DNA of 27,960 nucleotides from ZC4RG30 sp964455685 (GTDB lineage Bacteria; Pseudomonadota; Gammaproteobacteria; Steroidobacterales; Steroidobacteraceae): assembly GCA_964455685.1 (NCBI GenBank), contig CAYVZE010000034.1, positions 1-27,960 on the forward strand, in the 5' to 3' direction. Position numbers and translations under genes: made by a program. This document shows, in pieces, positions 1 through 8,926 of this stretch. Under the pieces are notes generated by a model, which was given only the letters and a program-made list of their open reading frames with translations, searched no databases and was not told where the DNA came from. Within the stretch, counting starts at the first letter, position 1, and each line of letters opens with the position of its first letter.

Positions 1-1537
<1,537 letters not shown>

Positions 1538-1541
<4 letters not shown>

Positions 1542-2014
1542 AGCGCGTACCCCTGACATTGCGCGGCGCCGAGGCGCTGCGCGAGGAGCTTCGCCGACTG
1601 AAGTCGGAGGCGAGGCCCAACATCATCAAGGCCATTGCCGAGGCCCGCAGCCACGGCGACCTCTCGGAGAACGCCGAGTACCACGCTGCGCGTGAGCAGC
1701 AGGGCTTCATCGAGGGTCGCATCCAGGAACTGGAAGCCAAGCTGGGCAGCGCCGAGATCATCGACGTGACCCAGCTGCCGCAGACCGGCAAGGTGGTGTT
1801 CGGCACCACCGTCGAGCTCGAGGACGAGGAAACCGGTTCGCGCGTGACCTACCAGATCGTTGGCGAGGATGAGGCCGACATCAAGGCCGGTCGCATTTCC
1901 TACGCCTCGCCGATCGCGCGCGCGCTGATGGGCAAGGCGGTGGGCGACCAGGCCGTGGTCGCCGCGCCCGGCGGCCAGCGCTGCTACGACATCATCGCGG
2001 TCCGCTACGAATGA
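1538..2014 (+). CDS. greA: Transcript cleavage factor GreA
   Basis: GreA enters the RNA polymerase secondary channel and stimulates cleavage of backtracked RNA. The 158-residue product has the normal family length. The N-terminal coiled coil spans about residues 5-75; its tip motif ARSHGDLSENAEY carries the acidic residues that act in the polymerase active site. The C-terminal FKBP-like domain follows (VGEDEADIKAGRISYASPIARALMGK). GTG at 1538 is chosen because it gives MKRVPLTLRG, close to the known GreA N-terminus, and the right length; it overlaps the carB stop. carB-greA is a conserved gammaproteobacterial neighbourhood. Just downstream lie a GC-rich palindrome and the remnant of a convergent ABC ATPase whose frame runs 23 bp into the greA 3' end. 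Confidence 0.97.
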
Positions 2015-2345
2015 TCGCGGCCGCGGCCGCGGCGGCGGCTGGCCGGTCGGCTGCGCGGCCCGCAGTCCGCTTCAGCGGGATGTCATAGGTGATGCTGGCG
2101 CCGTAGGCCTCGGGCGCCTGCGGATCGTGCCGCACCTTGTCGAAGGTGAGGATGCGCGTGCCCAGCTCGAAGCTCTCGCGGATGTCGTGCGAGACCATGA
2201 AGATGGTCATGCCGTGCTCCTGCCACAGTCGCTTCACCAGCACGTGCATGTCGGCGGTGATGCCCGGGTCCAGCGCGCTGAAGGGCTCGTCCAGCAGCAG
2301 GATCTTCGGCTGGCAGATCACCGCCTGGGCGATGGCCAGGCGTTG
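1992..2345 (-). pseudogene. ABC transporter ATP-binding protein, 3' fragment (urea/nitrate/taurine-type)
   Basis: The minus frame keeps only the distal part of an ABC ATPase. It begins inside the region after the signature motif (QRLAIAQAVICQPK), then has Walker B ILLLDEP, the D-loop SALD and the H-loop MVSHDIRE. Walker A, the Q-loop and the LSGGQ-type signature are absent, because homology stops at about 2345 where allophanate hydrolase sequence begins on the other strand. It therefore cannot hydrolyse ATP. The C-terminal piece LTFDKVRHDPQAPEAYGA resembles, from memory, ATPases encoded beside urea carboxylase. The original stop seems lost: the frame runs through a poly-Ala stretch into the greA 3' end. 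It is either a genuine deletion/inversion relic or an assembly join. Confidence 0.8.
2016..2031. repeat. 16-bp GC palindrome after greA
   Basis: The sequence is two and a half units of CGCGGC/CGCGGCCG and reads the same on both strands. It starts 2 bp after the greA stop and continues into a GGC-repeat to about 2039. It could form a very stable RNA hairpin acting as a factor-dependent terminator for carB-greA, but there is no T-tract, so a plain low-complexity tract is equally possible. On the minus strand it encodes the poly-Ala tail of the broken ATPase frame. Confidence 0.45.
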
Positions 2346-3539
2346 CGCACGCTGGACGCGGTATCGGTGTTCGCCCTGACCGCGCAGGATGCGGCGCAGG
2401 TTGCCAGCGTGGCGCGGGCCTTCGATCCCGGCGATCCCTTCTCCCGCCGGCCCGGCCAGTCGTCGCGACGGGGCTGGTCATGCCGTCCCGCTCCGCGCAT
2501 TGCAGTGCCGCCGGCCGCGCAACGTGAGTTCTTCGGCAACGAGGCATATGCAGCCCTGTTCCAGCGCGCCATCGAGACCACCGCATCGCTGGGTGCGCAC
2601 GTGGTCGAGGTGGACATCTCACCCATGCTGGAGGTGGCGCGCATGCTGTATGGGGGGCCCTGGGTGGCCGAGCGCCATCTCACCGCCGGCGGGCTGATCG
2701 AACTGCAGCCGGAGTCCGTGCTGCCGGTGATCCGCGACATCATCGGCCCGGGCCGTGCGCCAGGCGCGCGTGATGCCTTCCGCGCGCAGTACCGACTGGC
2801 CGAACTGCGCCGCGCCAGCGAGGCCGTGTGGCAGCAGGCCGACGCGCTGCTGTTGCCCACCGCACCCACGCATTACCGCATCGCCGAGATCGAAGCCGAG
2901 CCGGTGCTGCTGAATTCCCGGCTCGGGTACTACACCAATTTCGTGAACCTGCTGGACCTGGCCGCCGTGGCCGTGCCGGCCGGGTTCACTGCCGCGGGCC
3001 TGCCATTCGGCGTGACGCTGGTGGCGCCGGCCTTCGAGGATGATGACCTGCTCGATTTCGCATCCCGCGTGCACCATGCCATCGCGGATCGACTGGGTGC
3101 GCTCGATCCTTCGCCGCGGCCGCCACCACCGGGCGAGGCGCCGGCCAGGGGCTTCATCGACGTGGCCGTATGTGGCGCCCACCTGTCCGGCCTGCCACTG
3201 AACGGCCAGCTCACCTCGCGCGGCGCCTGGCGCGTGGCCGTCACGCGAACTGCGCCCGAGTACCGCTTCTACGCACTGCCCGGCGGGCCGCCGCAGCGGC
3301 CGGGGCTGGTGCGCGTGGGCGAGGGCGGCGGCGCCATCGGCATCGAGGTCTGGCGCATGCCGGTGGAGCGGTTCGGCGAGTTCATGGCAGACATTCCTGC
3401 GCCGCTGGGCATCGGCAGGATCCGCACCGCGGACGGCGGGGAAGTGCATGGCTTCCTGTGCGAAGCCTGGGCGGTCGCGGGCGCCACCGACATCACCGCG
3501 CTGGGCGGCTGGCGCGAGTTCCTCAGCCGAGGGGCTTGA
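2346..3539 (+). pseudogene. atzF: Allophanate hydrolase, 5'-truncated remnant
   Basis: Allophanate hydrolase cleaves allophanate to ammonia and CO2 in the urea carboxylase route. The plus frame enters homology abruptly at RTLDAVSVFALTAQDAA (codon at 2346). It continues through the distal amidase fold (EFFGNEAYAALF, LLLPTAPTHYRI, NLLDLAAVAVPAGF) and the small C-terminal domain typical of AtzF (GAHLSGLPLNGQLTSRGA, TRTAPEYRFYALPG, IPAPLGIG, GFLCEAWAV). The upstream part of the amidase domain, with the catalytic Lys and Ser-cis-Ser, is missing. The stretch at about 2440-2510 reads as an unusual Arg-rich linker that may hide small indels. An ATG at 2127 is in frame, but the intervening sequence is antisense to the ATPase remnant. 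The end overlaps the convergent GNAT gene by 17 bp. Confidence 0.85.
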
Positions 3540-4128
3540 CCAGCAGCACCCGGTCGCGGCCCGGATAGTCCCACTGCTCCTTGACGATGGGACGGCGTGC
3601 CACTTCCCCGTAGCCCATGCGTGCATACAGCCGGCGCGCGCCGGCATTGGCATCGGCCACGATCAGGCTGGTGCCGCGCTTGCTGTGTGCGCGGGCGAAG
3701 GCTTCGGCCAGTTCCAGCAGCTCGCGGGCATAGCCCCGGCCGCGATGTTCCTCGCGCGTGGCCAGCACGTTGACGTACCACGTGCCCGGCGCCATGTCTT
3801 CCAGCTGCTGCAGCGGCACGAACATGGGCGGCATGCCGGCGTAGTCCACCGGCGCGGCTTCATCGTCGAGCGGATAGCCGATCAGGCAGGCCACGCTCTG
3901 GCCGTCCTTCACGCGCAGCACGGCATTGCGCCAGGAAAACGCGCCGGAATCGCGCCGTGCCCGGGCGCAGCCCACGTTCCAGGCGGATTGGCCCGCTCCG
4001 GCCATGCGCGACCAGAGGTAGTGCGGCAGGCCTTCCCCGGCCATGTTCACGAACTCCGCCAGCGCCGGTGCGTCATCCGGCGATGCAGCCCGGAAGCGTC
4101 CATCTCCCTGGAATGGCGGTGCCGTCAT
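3523..4128 (-). CDS. GNAT-family N-acetyltransferase
   Basis: This 201-residue protein has the GNAT layout. An N-terminal strand/helix region (FRAASPDDAPALAEFVNMAGEG) is followed by strands around WYVNVLATREEHRGRGYARELLELAEAFA (about residues 117-145), which holds the acetyl-CoA pyrophosphate-binding RGRGYA loop. The C-terminal part is LIVADANAGARRLYARMGYGEVARR, the usual N-A-x-R-L-Y-x-x-M-G-Y ending. The substrate cannot be told from sequence. It is divergent from lysR with only 38 bp between starts, so the promoters must overlap. A TAGACT hexamer lies 6 nt before its ATG, hinting at a leaderless transcript. Its 3' end overlaps the atzF remnant, consistent with the rearrangement having brought the two together. 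Confidence 0.88.
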   Translation of the reverse strand: MTAPPFQGDGRFRAASPDDAPALAEFVNMAGEGLPHYLWSRMAGAGQSAWNVGCARARRDSGAFSWRNAVLRVKDGQSVACLIGYPLDDEAAPVDYAGMPPMFVPLQQLEDMAPGTWYVNVLATREEHRGRGYARELLELAEAFARAHSKRGTSLIVADANAGARRLYARMGYGEVARRPIVKEQWDYPGRDRVLLVKPLG

Positions 4129-4166
4129 GCCGGCAGTCTACCCCCCGGTGGTAAAGTCCGGGCAGC
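4129..4166. promoter_or_regulatory. Divergent promoter region between GNAT gene and lysR
   Basis: The spacer is 38 bp. On the plus strand TAAAGT (4152-4157) lies 9 nt before the lysR ATG. On the minus strand TAGACT (4140-4135) lies 6 nt before the GNAT ATG. No convincing -35 box and no Shine-Dalgarno is visible for either gene, so both mRNAs may be leaderless or nearly so. The assignment rests only on -10-like hexamers. Confidence 0.4.
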
Positions 4167-5078
4167 ATGCGATTCAATGGACTTGACCTGAACCTGCTGC
4201 TCGCCCTGCACGTGCTGCTGGAGGAGCGCAACGTCACCCGGGCCGCCCGGCGCCTGAACATCAGCCAGCCCGCCATGAGCGCGGCGCTGGCCCGCCTGCG
4301 GGACTACTTCCAGGACGACCTGCTGACCATGCAGGGCCGGCAGATGCTGCCCACGGTGATGGCCGATCGGCTGGCCGGGCCGGTGCGGCAGGTGCTGGGG
4401 GAGCTGGATGCGCTGCTGACCAGCAATGCCCGCTTCGACCCGGCCACCACCCAGCGCAGCTTCCGGCTGGTGGCGTCGGACTACATCACCGCCTCGGTGA
4501 TCGCACCGCTGGCCGCGCGGCTGGCGCACGAGGCGCCCCGGGTACGGCTGGAGATGATGCTTCCCTGCGAGGAGGCCGCGCAGCTGGTGATGGAGGGGCA
4601 GGCCGACCTCACCATCACGCCCGAGGACTTCGTCGACCCCGACCAGCCGGCCGAGCTGCTCTGCGAGGAGCGGCAGGTGGTGGTGGGCTGGCGGGAGAAT
4701 CCGGCGCTGGCCGGGGGCCTGGACGAGCGGGATTTCCTCGGCGCCGGCCACGTGGCTGTGCACGTGGGCAGCAACCAGGTGCCTTCCTTCGCCGACCGGC
4801 ACCTGGAGCGCATGGGCGTCGAGCGCCGCATCGAGGTGACCTGCGGCTGCTTCACGCTGGTCCCCTGGCTGCTGTGTGGCACGCCGCGGCTGGCCGTGAT
4901 GCACGAGCGGCTGGCGCGGCGCATGACCGAGAGCTTCCCGCTGGCCATGGCGCCGGTGCCGTTCGAGTTCCCGGTGATGCGCGAGATGATCCAGTACCAT
5001 CGTACGCGCGCCACCGACGAGGGCCTGTCCTGGCTGCGCACCCAGCTGCGGCGACAGGCCGGCGACCGGAATCCATAA
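4167..5078 (+). CDS. LysR-family transcriptional regulator (NodD/LinR-like)
   Basis: This 303-residue protein has a typical LysR length. The winged HTH is at about residues 5-62 (LDLNLLLALHVLLEERNVTRAARRLNISQPAMSAALARLRDYF is the relevant stretch, in pieces). The periplasmic-binding-protein-like effector domain runs from about 90 to 295. The MRFNGLDLNLL opening resembles the NodD/LinR/PcpR-type subgroup, which often controls catabolism of (chloro)aromatics or responds to flavonoids. It is in the same orientation as, and 93 bp upstream of, the flavin monooxygenase operon, so it is the obvious candidate activator, although LysR genes more often lie divergent from their targets. ATG 4167 is chosen because it begins the conserved N-terminus; no ribosome site precedes it. 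The inducer is unknown. Confidence 0.92.
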   Translation: MRFNGLDLNLLLALHVLLEERNVTRAARRLNISQPAMSAALARLRDYFQDDLLTMQGRQMLPTVMADRLAGPVRQVLGELDALLTSNARFDPATTQRSFRLVASDYITASVIAPLAARLAHEAPRVRLEMMLPCEEAAQLVMEGQADLTITPEDFVDPDQPAELLCEERQVVVGWRENPALAGGLDERDFLGAGHVAVHVGSNQVPSFADRHLERMGVERRIEVTCGCFTLVPWLLCGTPRLAVMHERLARRMTESFPLAMAPVPFEFPVMREMIQYHRTRATDEGLSWLRTQLRRQAGDRNP

Positions 5079-5111
5079 GGGGCGTCGATCCGCACCCATC
5101 AGTTCTTTTGC

Positions 5112-5162
5112 TTTCCCTGGCGCGGGGGGAGTGCTTATGCTCGCCGGCGACGAGAACCGGCG
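5112..5162 (+). promoter_or_regulatory. Possible promoter and leader hairpin of the aromatic-catabolism operon
   Basis: In the 93-bp gap after lysR, TTTCCC (5112-5117) and TATGCT (5136-5141) are spaced 18 bp. They are followed by a short inverted repeat CGCCGG (5142-5147) / CCGGCG (5157-5162) just before the GGGGGAAGAA ribosome-binding region. The -35 match is poor, as expected for an activator-dependent LysR-type promoter, so this is tentative. Confidence 0.35.
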
Positions 5163-5171
5163 GGGGAAGAA

Positions 5172-6287
5172 GTGAAAGACCTGTCCATACTGGTGATTGG
5201 CGCAGGCATCGGAGGCCTGACCTGCGCCCTGGCGTTGCGCCAGCGGGGATTCGCCGTCGACATCATCGAGAGGGATCCCCAGTGGTCGGTGTACGGCGTG
5301 GGCATCATCCAGCAGGGCAACGTGCTGCGTGCCGTGGACCAGCTGGGCATCCTCGATGCCTACATCGACGCCGGCGTGGGCTTCGACGCAGTGGAGGTGT
5401 TCGCGCCCGATGGCCGCAAGGTCGCACGCGTGCCCTCCCACAGGCTGCTGCCCGACCGCCCGGCCAACCTGGGCATCAGCCGCAGGGCGCTGCAGAAGGT
5501 GCTGGGGGACGCCGCCAGGGGCGCCGGTGCCAACCTGCGCCTGGGCGTGACCGTGGCCTCCCTGCAGGAGGACGAGGGCGGCGTCAATGTGCGCTTCTCC
5601 GACGGCAGCTCCGGCCGCTACGACCTGGTGGTCGGCGCCGACGGCGTGCATTCCGCGACCCGCGCCATGATTTTCCCGGACGCGCCGAAGCCGGAGTTCA
5701 CCGGCCAGGCGGTGTGGCGCTACAACCTGCCGCGGCCGGCGGGCATGGATGCACTGCAGGCCTACAACGGTCCCGTGGGGGCGGGCCTGGTGCCCATGGG
5801 GCCGGAACTGATGTACATGTTCCTGACCACTGCCGAGCCGGACAACCCACGCTATCCGGTCGAGGGCCTGGCGGCGCGCATGCGCGCCAAGACCGCACCC
5901 TGCGCGCCGGCCATCCGCGAGCTGGCCGGGCAGATCCAGGTCGACGAGAACGTGGTGTACCGTCCGCTGGAGTGGATGCTGCTGGAGGGCCCCTGGCACC
6001 GTGGCCGCGTGGTGCTGCTGGGCGATGCCGTGCATGCAACCACGCCGCACCTGGGGCAGGGCGCGGGCATGGCCATCGAGGACAGCCTGGTGCTGGCCGA
6101 GGAGCTCTCGCGCCACGAGGCCATCGATCCGGCGCTGCGCGCCTACCGTGATCGCCGCTACGAGCGCTGCGCCTACATCGTGCGCGCCAGCCTGGCGATC
6201 TGCATGGGCCAGCTGGGCAAGGGCCCGCTGGTCGACAATGCCAGGGCCACCGCGGAGATGTTCGACGTCACCGCGCAACCGATCTGA
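5172..6287 (+). CDS. FAD-dependent aromatic-ring monooxygenase (PHBH/salicylate-hydroxylase type)
   Basis: This is a group A flavoprotein monooxygenase of 371 residues, the usual single-domain length. The motifs are in order: the FAD dinucleotide site GAGIGG at 10-15; the DG motif DLVVGADGVHSATR at 151-164, contacting FAD and NAD(P)H; and the GD motif GRVVLLGDAVHATTPHLGQG around 278-297, binding the FAD ribityl. Such enzymes hydroxylate phenolic rings with NAD(P)H and O2 in the cytoplasm. Here it would prepare a catechol-type substrate for the dioxygenase encoded 8 bp downstream. GTG at 5172 is chosen because a purine-rich ribosome site lies directly upstream and the GxGxxG motif then sits at residue 10. 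The exact aromatic substrate cannot be read from sequence. Confidence 0.9.
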   Translation: MKDLSILVIGAGIGGLTCALALRQRGFAVDIIERDPQWSVYGVGIIQQGNVLRAVDQLGILDAYIDAGVGFDAVEVFAPDGRKVARVPSHRLLPDRPANLGISRRALQKVLGDAARGAGANLRLGVTVASLQEDEGGVNVRFSDGSSGRYDLVVGADGVHSATRAMIFPDAPKPEFTGQAVWRYNLPRPAGMDALQAYNGPVGAGLVPMGPELMYMFLTTAEPDNPRYPVEGLAARMRAKTAPCAPAIRELAGQIQVDENVVYRPLEWMLLEGPWHRGRVVLLGDAVHATTPHLGQGAGMAIEDSLVLAEELSRHEAIDPALRAYRDRRYERCAYIVRASLAICMGQLGKGPLVDNARATAEMFDVTAQPI

Positions 6288-6295
6288 GGTCAATC

Positions 6296-7195
6296 ATGAG
6301 TCGAGTGACAGAAATCCGCTACGTGGGCTACGGTGTGACCGATTTCGACACCGAGCTGGCCTTCTACACGGAGAAGTGGGGCCTGAAGCTGGTGAAGTCC
6401 ACCGGTGACATGGCGTGGCTGCGCACCGAAGGCGGTGATGAGCCTTTCACGCTGCGCCTGCGACGCTCGGATGCCAACCACGTCGACGTGATCGCGCTGG
6501 CCACCGAAAGCCGCGCCGACGTGGACGCGCTGCACGAGGCGGCCTCGAAGGCCTGCCGCATCATCCATCCGCCGCGCGAACTCACGGGTCCGGGCGGCGG
6601 ATATGGTTTCCGCTGCTTCACGCCGGAAGGCCTGCCGCTGGAGGTTTCCAGCGACGTGCAGCGCGCGCCGGGCCGGCACGTGGAAGCCGCGGAAGGCATT
6701 CCCGAGCGCATCAGCCACATCGTGCTGCATTCGCCCCAGCACAAGGCGCTGGTGGATTTCTTCACTGGCGTGCTGGGCTTCCGCGTCAGCGACTGGCTGG
6801 GCGACTTCATGTGCTTCCTGCGCTGCAATCGCGCGCACCACCGCATCGCCGTGCTGCCCGGGCCGCCGTGCCTGAACCACGTGGCCTACGATGTGCCGGG
6901 CGTGGATGGCATGATGATCGGCATCAGCCGCCTGCGCCAGGCCGAGGTCGAGCTGCGCTGGGGGCCGGGGCGCCACAAGGCCGGCAACAACACCTTCAGC
7001 TACTTCGTCACGCCTGCGGGCTTCACGGTGGAGTACACCGCCGAGCTCGAGGAGGTTGACTTCGAGAACCACGAATACAAGGTCTACACGCCCGCGCCGC
7101 GCACCATGGACCAGTGGATGGTCGGCACCGGCGGGCCGCAGACCTTGCCGCACGCCGCGCCCGACGCGCGCCTGTTCCAGCCTGCACCGGTGTGA
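6296..7195 (+). CDS. VOC-superfamily extradiol ring-cleavage dioxygenase
   Basis: The 299-residue protein has two vicinal-oxygen-chelate modules (about 6-120 and 136-255), like type I extradiol dioxygenases such as BphC and catechol 2,3-dioxygenase. The Fe(II) ligands are all present in the second module: H141 in ISHIVLH, H195 in CLNHVAYD and E246 in FTVEYTAE. The triad spacing and the conserved SYFVTPAGFTVEYT ending are as in active family members. The likely reaction is O2-dependent meta-cleavage of the catechol made by the preceding monooxygenase, giving a coloured ring-fission product. It lies 8 bp after that gene and 1 bp before the hydrolase gene, so it is surely in one operon. An alternative is a non-ring-cleaving VOC enzyme, but the intact metal triad argues for a dioxygenase. 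Confidence 0.87.
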   Translation: MSRVTEIRYVGYGVTDFDTELAFYTEKWGLKLVKSTGDMAWLRTEGGDEPFTLRLRRSDANHVDVIALATESRADVDALHEAASKACRIIHPPRELTGPGGGYGFRCFTPEGLPLEVSSDVQRAPGRHVEAAEGIPERISHIVLHSPQHKALVDFFTGVLGFRVSDWLGDFMCFLRCNRAHHRIAVLPGPPCLNHVAYDVPGVDGMMIGISRLRQAEVELRWGPGRHKAGNNTFSYFVTPAGFTVEYTAELEEVDFENHEYKVYTPAPRTMDQWMVGTGGPQTLPHAAPDARLFQPAPV

Positions 7196-7196
7196 C

Positions 7197-8354
7197 ATGG
7201 CACTGTTCGAATACTTTCCAAACTATGTGTGGAACCTCTCCGTCGCGATGGCGCTGGAGAGCGGCGCCAAGATCGGCGAGATCGAGGACATGTGCCGGCC
7301 GCTGCGCGAGGCGGCCGCACGCGGCGACGATGCCGGTACGGTGGAATTCCGCGAGCGCTGGGTGGCGGTGGCCGAGCGGCTGATCGGCCTGGCGGATGAG
7401 GACGAAGCGCGCGGCCGTCACTTCTCGGCTTCCGACAAGCTCGAGCGCGCGTCGCTGTACCTGCTGGTGGCCGAGCGCATGCAGGAGCAGGGCTCGGAAG
7501 CACGCGAGGCCACCTATGCACTGGCGCGCAGCAGCTTCGACCGCTCCACGCGCCTGGGCAGGCTGCCGCGAGAGAGGGTGGAGATCCCGCTGGCGCGCGG
7601 CACCATGCCGGCGCTGTACACGCCGGCGCCCGGCGAAGGCCCTCGTCCGGTGGTGGTCTACTGCAATGGCCTCGACAGCTGCAAGGAGCTGCTGTGGTGG
7701 TCGCGCCTGCCCGAGGCGCTGGCGCGTCGCGGCGTCTCCTCGCTGTGCGTGGACCAGCCGGGCAGCGGCGAAGCGCTGCGCCTGCAGGGCCTGCCGGTGG
7801 ATCCGCACTCGGAGAACTGGGCCTCGAAGGCCGTGGACTGGCTGGTGGCGCGCGACGACGTCGATCCGGCGCGCATCGGCATGACGGGCATCTCCCTCGG
7901 CGGTCATTTCGTGCCGCGTGCGGTGGCCTATGAGCCGCGCTTCGCGGCCGGCGCCGTGTGGGGCGCCAACCACAACTGGGCCGAGGTGCAGCAGCGCCGC
8001 ATCCGGCGCGAGGGCGAGAATCCCGTGCCTCACTACTGGAAGCACGTGCACTGGGCCTTCGGTGCGCGCGACATGGAGGACTTCCTCGCCAAGGCAGCCG
8101 AAATGACGCTGGTGGGACACCTGCACCGCATCCGCGTGCCCTTCCTGGTCACGCATGGCGCGAAGGACCGGCAGATCCCGGTGGAATATGCGCACCAGAG
8201 CTTCGCGGAGCTGGTCAACAGCCCGGACAAGGAGCTCAAGCTGTTCACCGAGCGCGAGGGCGGCGTGGAGCACGTGGGTGCGGACAACATGTCCTTCGCG
8301 CGCGAGTTCATCGCCGACTGGCTGGCCGAGCGCCTGGGAGGAAAGACGGCATGA
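7197..8354 (+). CDS. Cytoplasmic alpha/beta hydrolase, C-C hydrolase-like (2,6-dihydroxypseudooxynicotine hydrolase type)
   Basis: This 385-residue protein has an N-terminal helical part (about 1-125) followed by an alpha/beta-hydrolase domain. The triad is S233 in GISLGG, D324 in THGAKDRQIP and H359 in GGVEHVG. The large helical N-terminal extension and overall pattern resemble the FrsA/DHPON-hydrolase family; its best-known member cleaves a C-C bond beside a dihydroxylated ring. There is no signal peptide. Next to an extradiol dioxygenase, the natural reading is hydrolysis of the ring-fission product. It begins 1 bp after the dioxygenase stop (TGACATG) and overlaps the cupin gene by ATGA. 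A carboxylesterase role cannot be excluded. Confidence 0.85.
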   Translation: MALFEYFPNYVWNLSVAMALESGAKIGEIEDMCRPLREAAARGDDAGTVEFRERWVAVAERLIGLADEDEARGRHFSASDKLERASLYLLVAERMQEQGSEAREATYALARSSFDRSTRLGRLPRERVEIPLARGTMPALYTPAPGEGPRPVVVYCNGLDSCKELLWWSRLPEALARRGVSSLCVDQPGSGEALRLQGLPVDPHSENWASKAVDWLVARDDVDPARIGMTGISLGGHFVPRAVAYEPRFAAGAVWGANHNWAEVQQRRIRREGENPVPHYWKHVHWAFGARDMEDFLAKAAEMTLVGHLHRIRVPFLVTHGAKDRQIPVEYAHQSFAELVNSPDKELKLFTEREGGVEHVGADNMSFAREFIADWLAERLGGKTA

Positions 8355-8926
8355 GCACCAAGCCCGTGAGGCGCATCGTCACCGGCCATGACCGGCAGGG
8401 GCGGGCAATCATCCAGGAGGATGGCCCGGCGCCGCGCGTGCAGCGCATCGGCGGCGAGCACGGCCCGATCTTCCACGAGATCTGGAACACCCGCGCCACG
8501 CCTGCGCCCATCGACCGTGACTCGGGCGAACCGCCCGAGGACGGCATCCAGCTGGCGCCACCGAAGAACGGCACGCGCATCCGCGTGCTGGACATCCCGC
8601 CGGAGGACCCGACGATCGCATCGCTGACGCCGGAGCAGATCCAGGCGCACTTTGCCGAGGTCGGGGCGGCCGAAGCGCCGATGGCGGCGGGGAGCGATGG
8701 CCCGCGCCGCCACGCCTTCATGCACCGGACCGAGACCATCGACTACGGCATCGTGCTCGAGGGCGAGGTGACGCTGATCATGGACGAGGGCGAGACGGTG
8801 GTGCGCGCCGGCGACATCGTGATCCAGCGTGGCACCAACCACGGCTGGTCCAACCGTTCCGGCCGCAACTGCCGCATCGCGTTCGTGCTGATCGATGGCG
8901 AGTACAAGCTGGAGGATCCCGCATGA
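8351..8926 (+). CDS. Cupin-domain protein in catabolic operon
   Basis: This 191-residue protein has one conserved cupin barrel in the C-terminal half. Motif 1 is HRTETIDYGIVLEGEV (H125, E128) and motif 2 is AGDIVIQRGTNHGWSN (H164). The N-terminal 100 residues look like an additional strand-rich extension including IFHEIWNTRATPAP. Cupins of this shape bind a divalent metal and occur in aromatic and terpene catabolic operons as isomerases, decarboxylases or sensors, usually of unproven function. The metal set seen is H125, E128 and H164, plus D131 as a possible further ligand. It is translationally coupled on both sides (ATGA overlaps at 8351-8354 and 8923-8926), so it probably acts on a pathway intermediate, but its reaction is unknown. 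Confidence 0.85.
   Translation: MSTKPVRRIVTGHDRQGRAIIQEDGPAPRVQRIGGEHGPIFHEIWNTRATPAPIDRDSGEPPEDGIQLAPPKNGTRIRVLDIPPEDPTIASLTPEQIQAHFAEVGAAEAPMAAGSDGPRRHAFMHRTETIDYGIVLEGEVTLIMDEGETVVRAGDIVIQRGTNHGWSNRSGRNCRIAFVLIDGEYKLEDPA

Noticed and set aside
2127..2345. In-frame upstream extension of the allophanate hydrolase remnant from ATG 2127
   Set aside because: These codons are the antisense of the ABC ATPase remnant (Walker B and H-loop are clear on the other strand), so they do not restore a hydrolase N-terminus.
4125..6293. Minus-strand open frame of about 720 codons opposite lysR and the monooxygenase
   Set aside because: Composition is His/Gln/Arg/Ala-rich without domains, and the opposite strand carries two well-supported genes.
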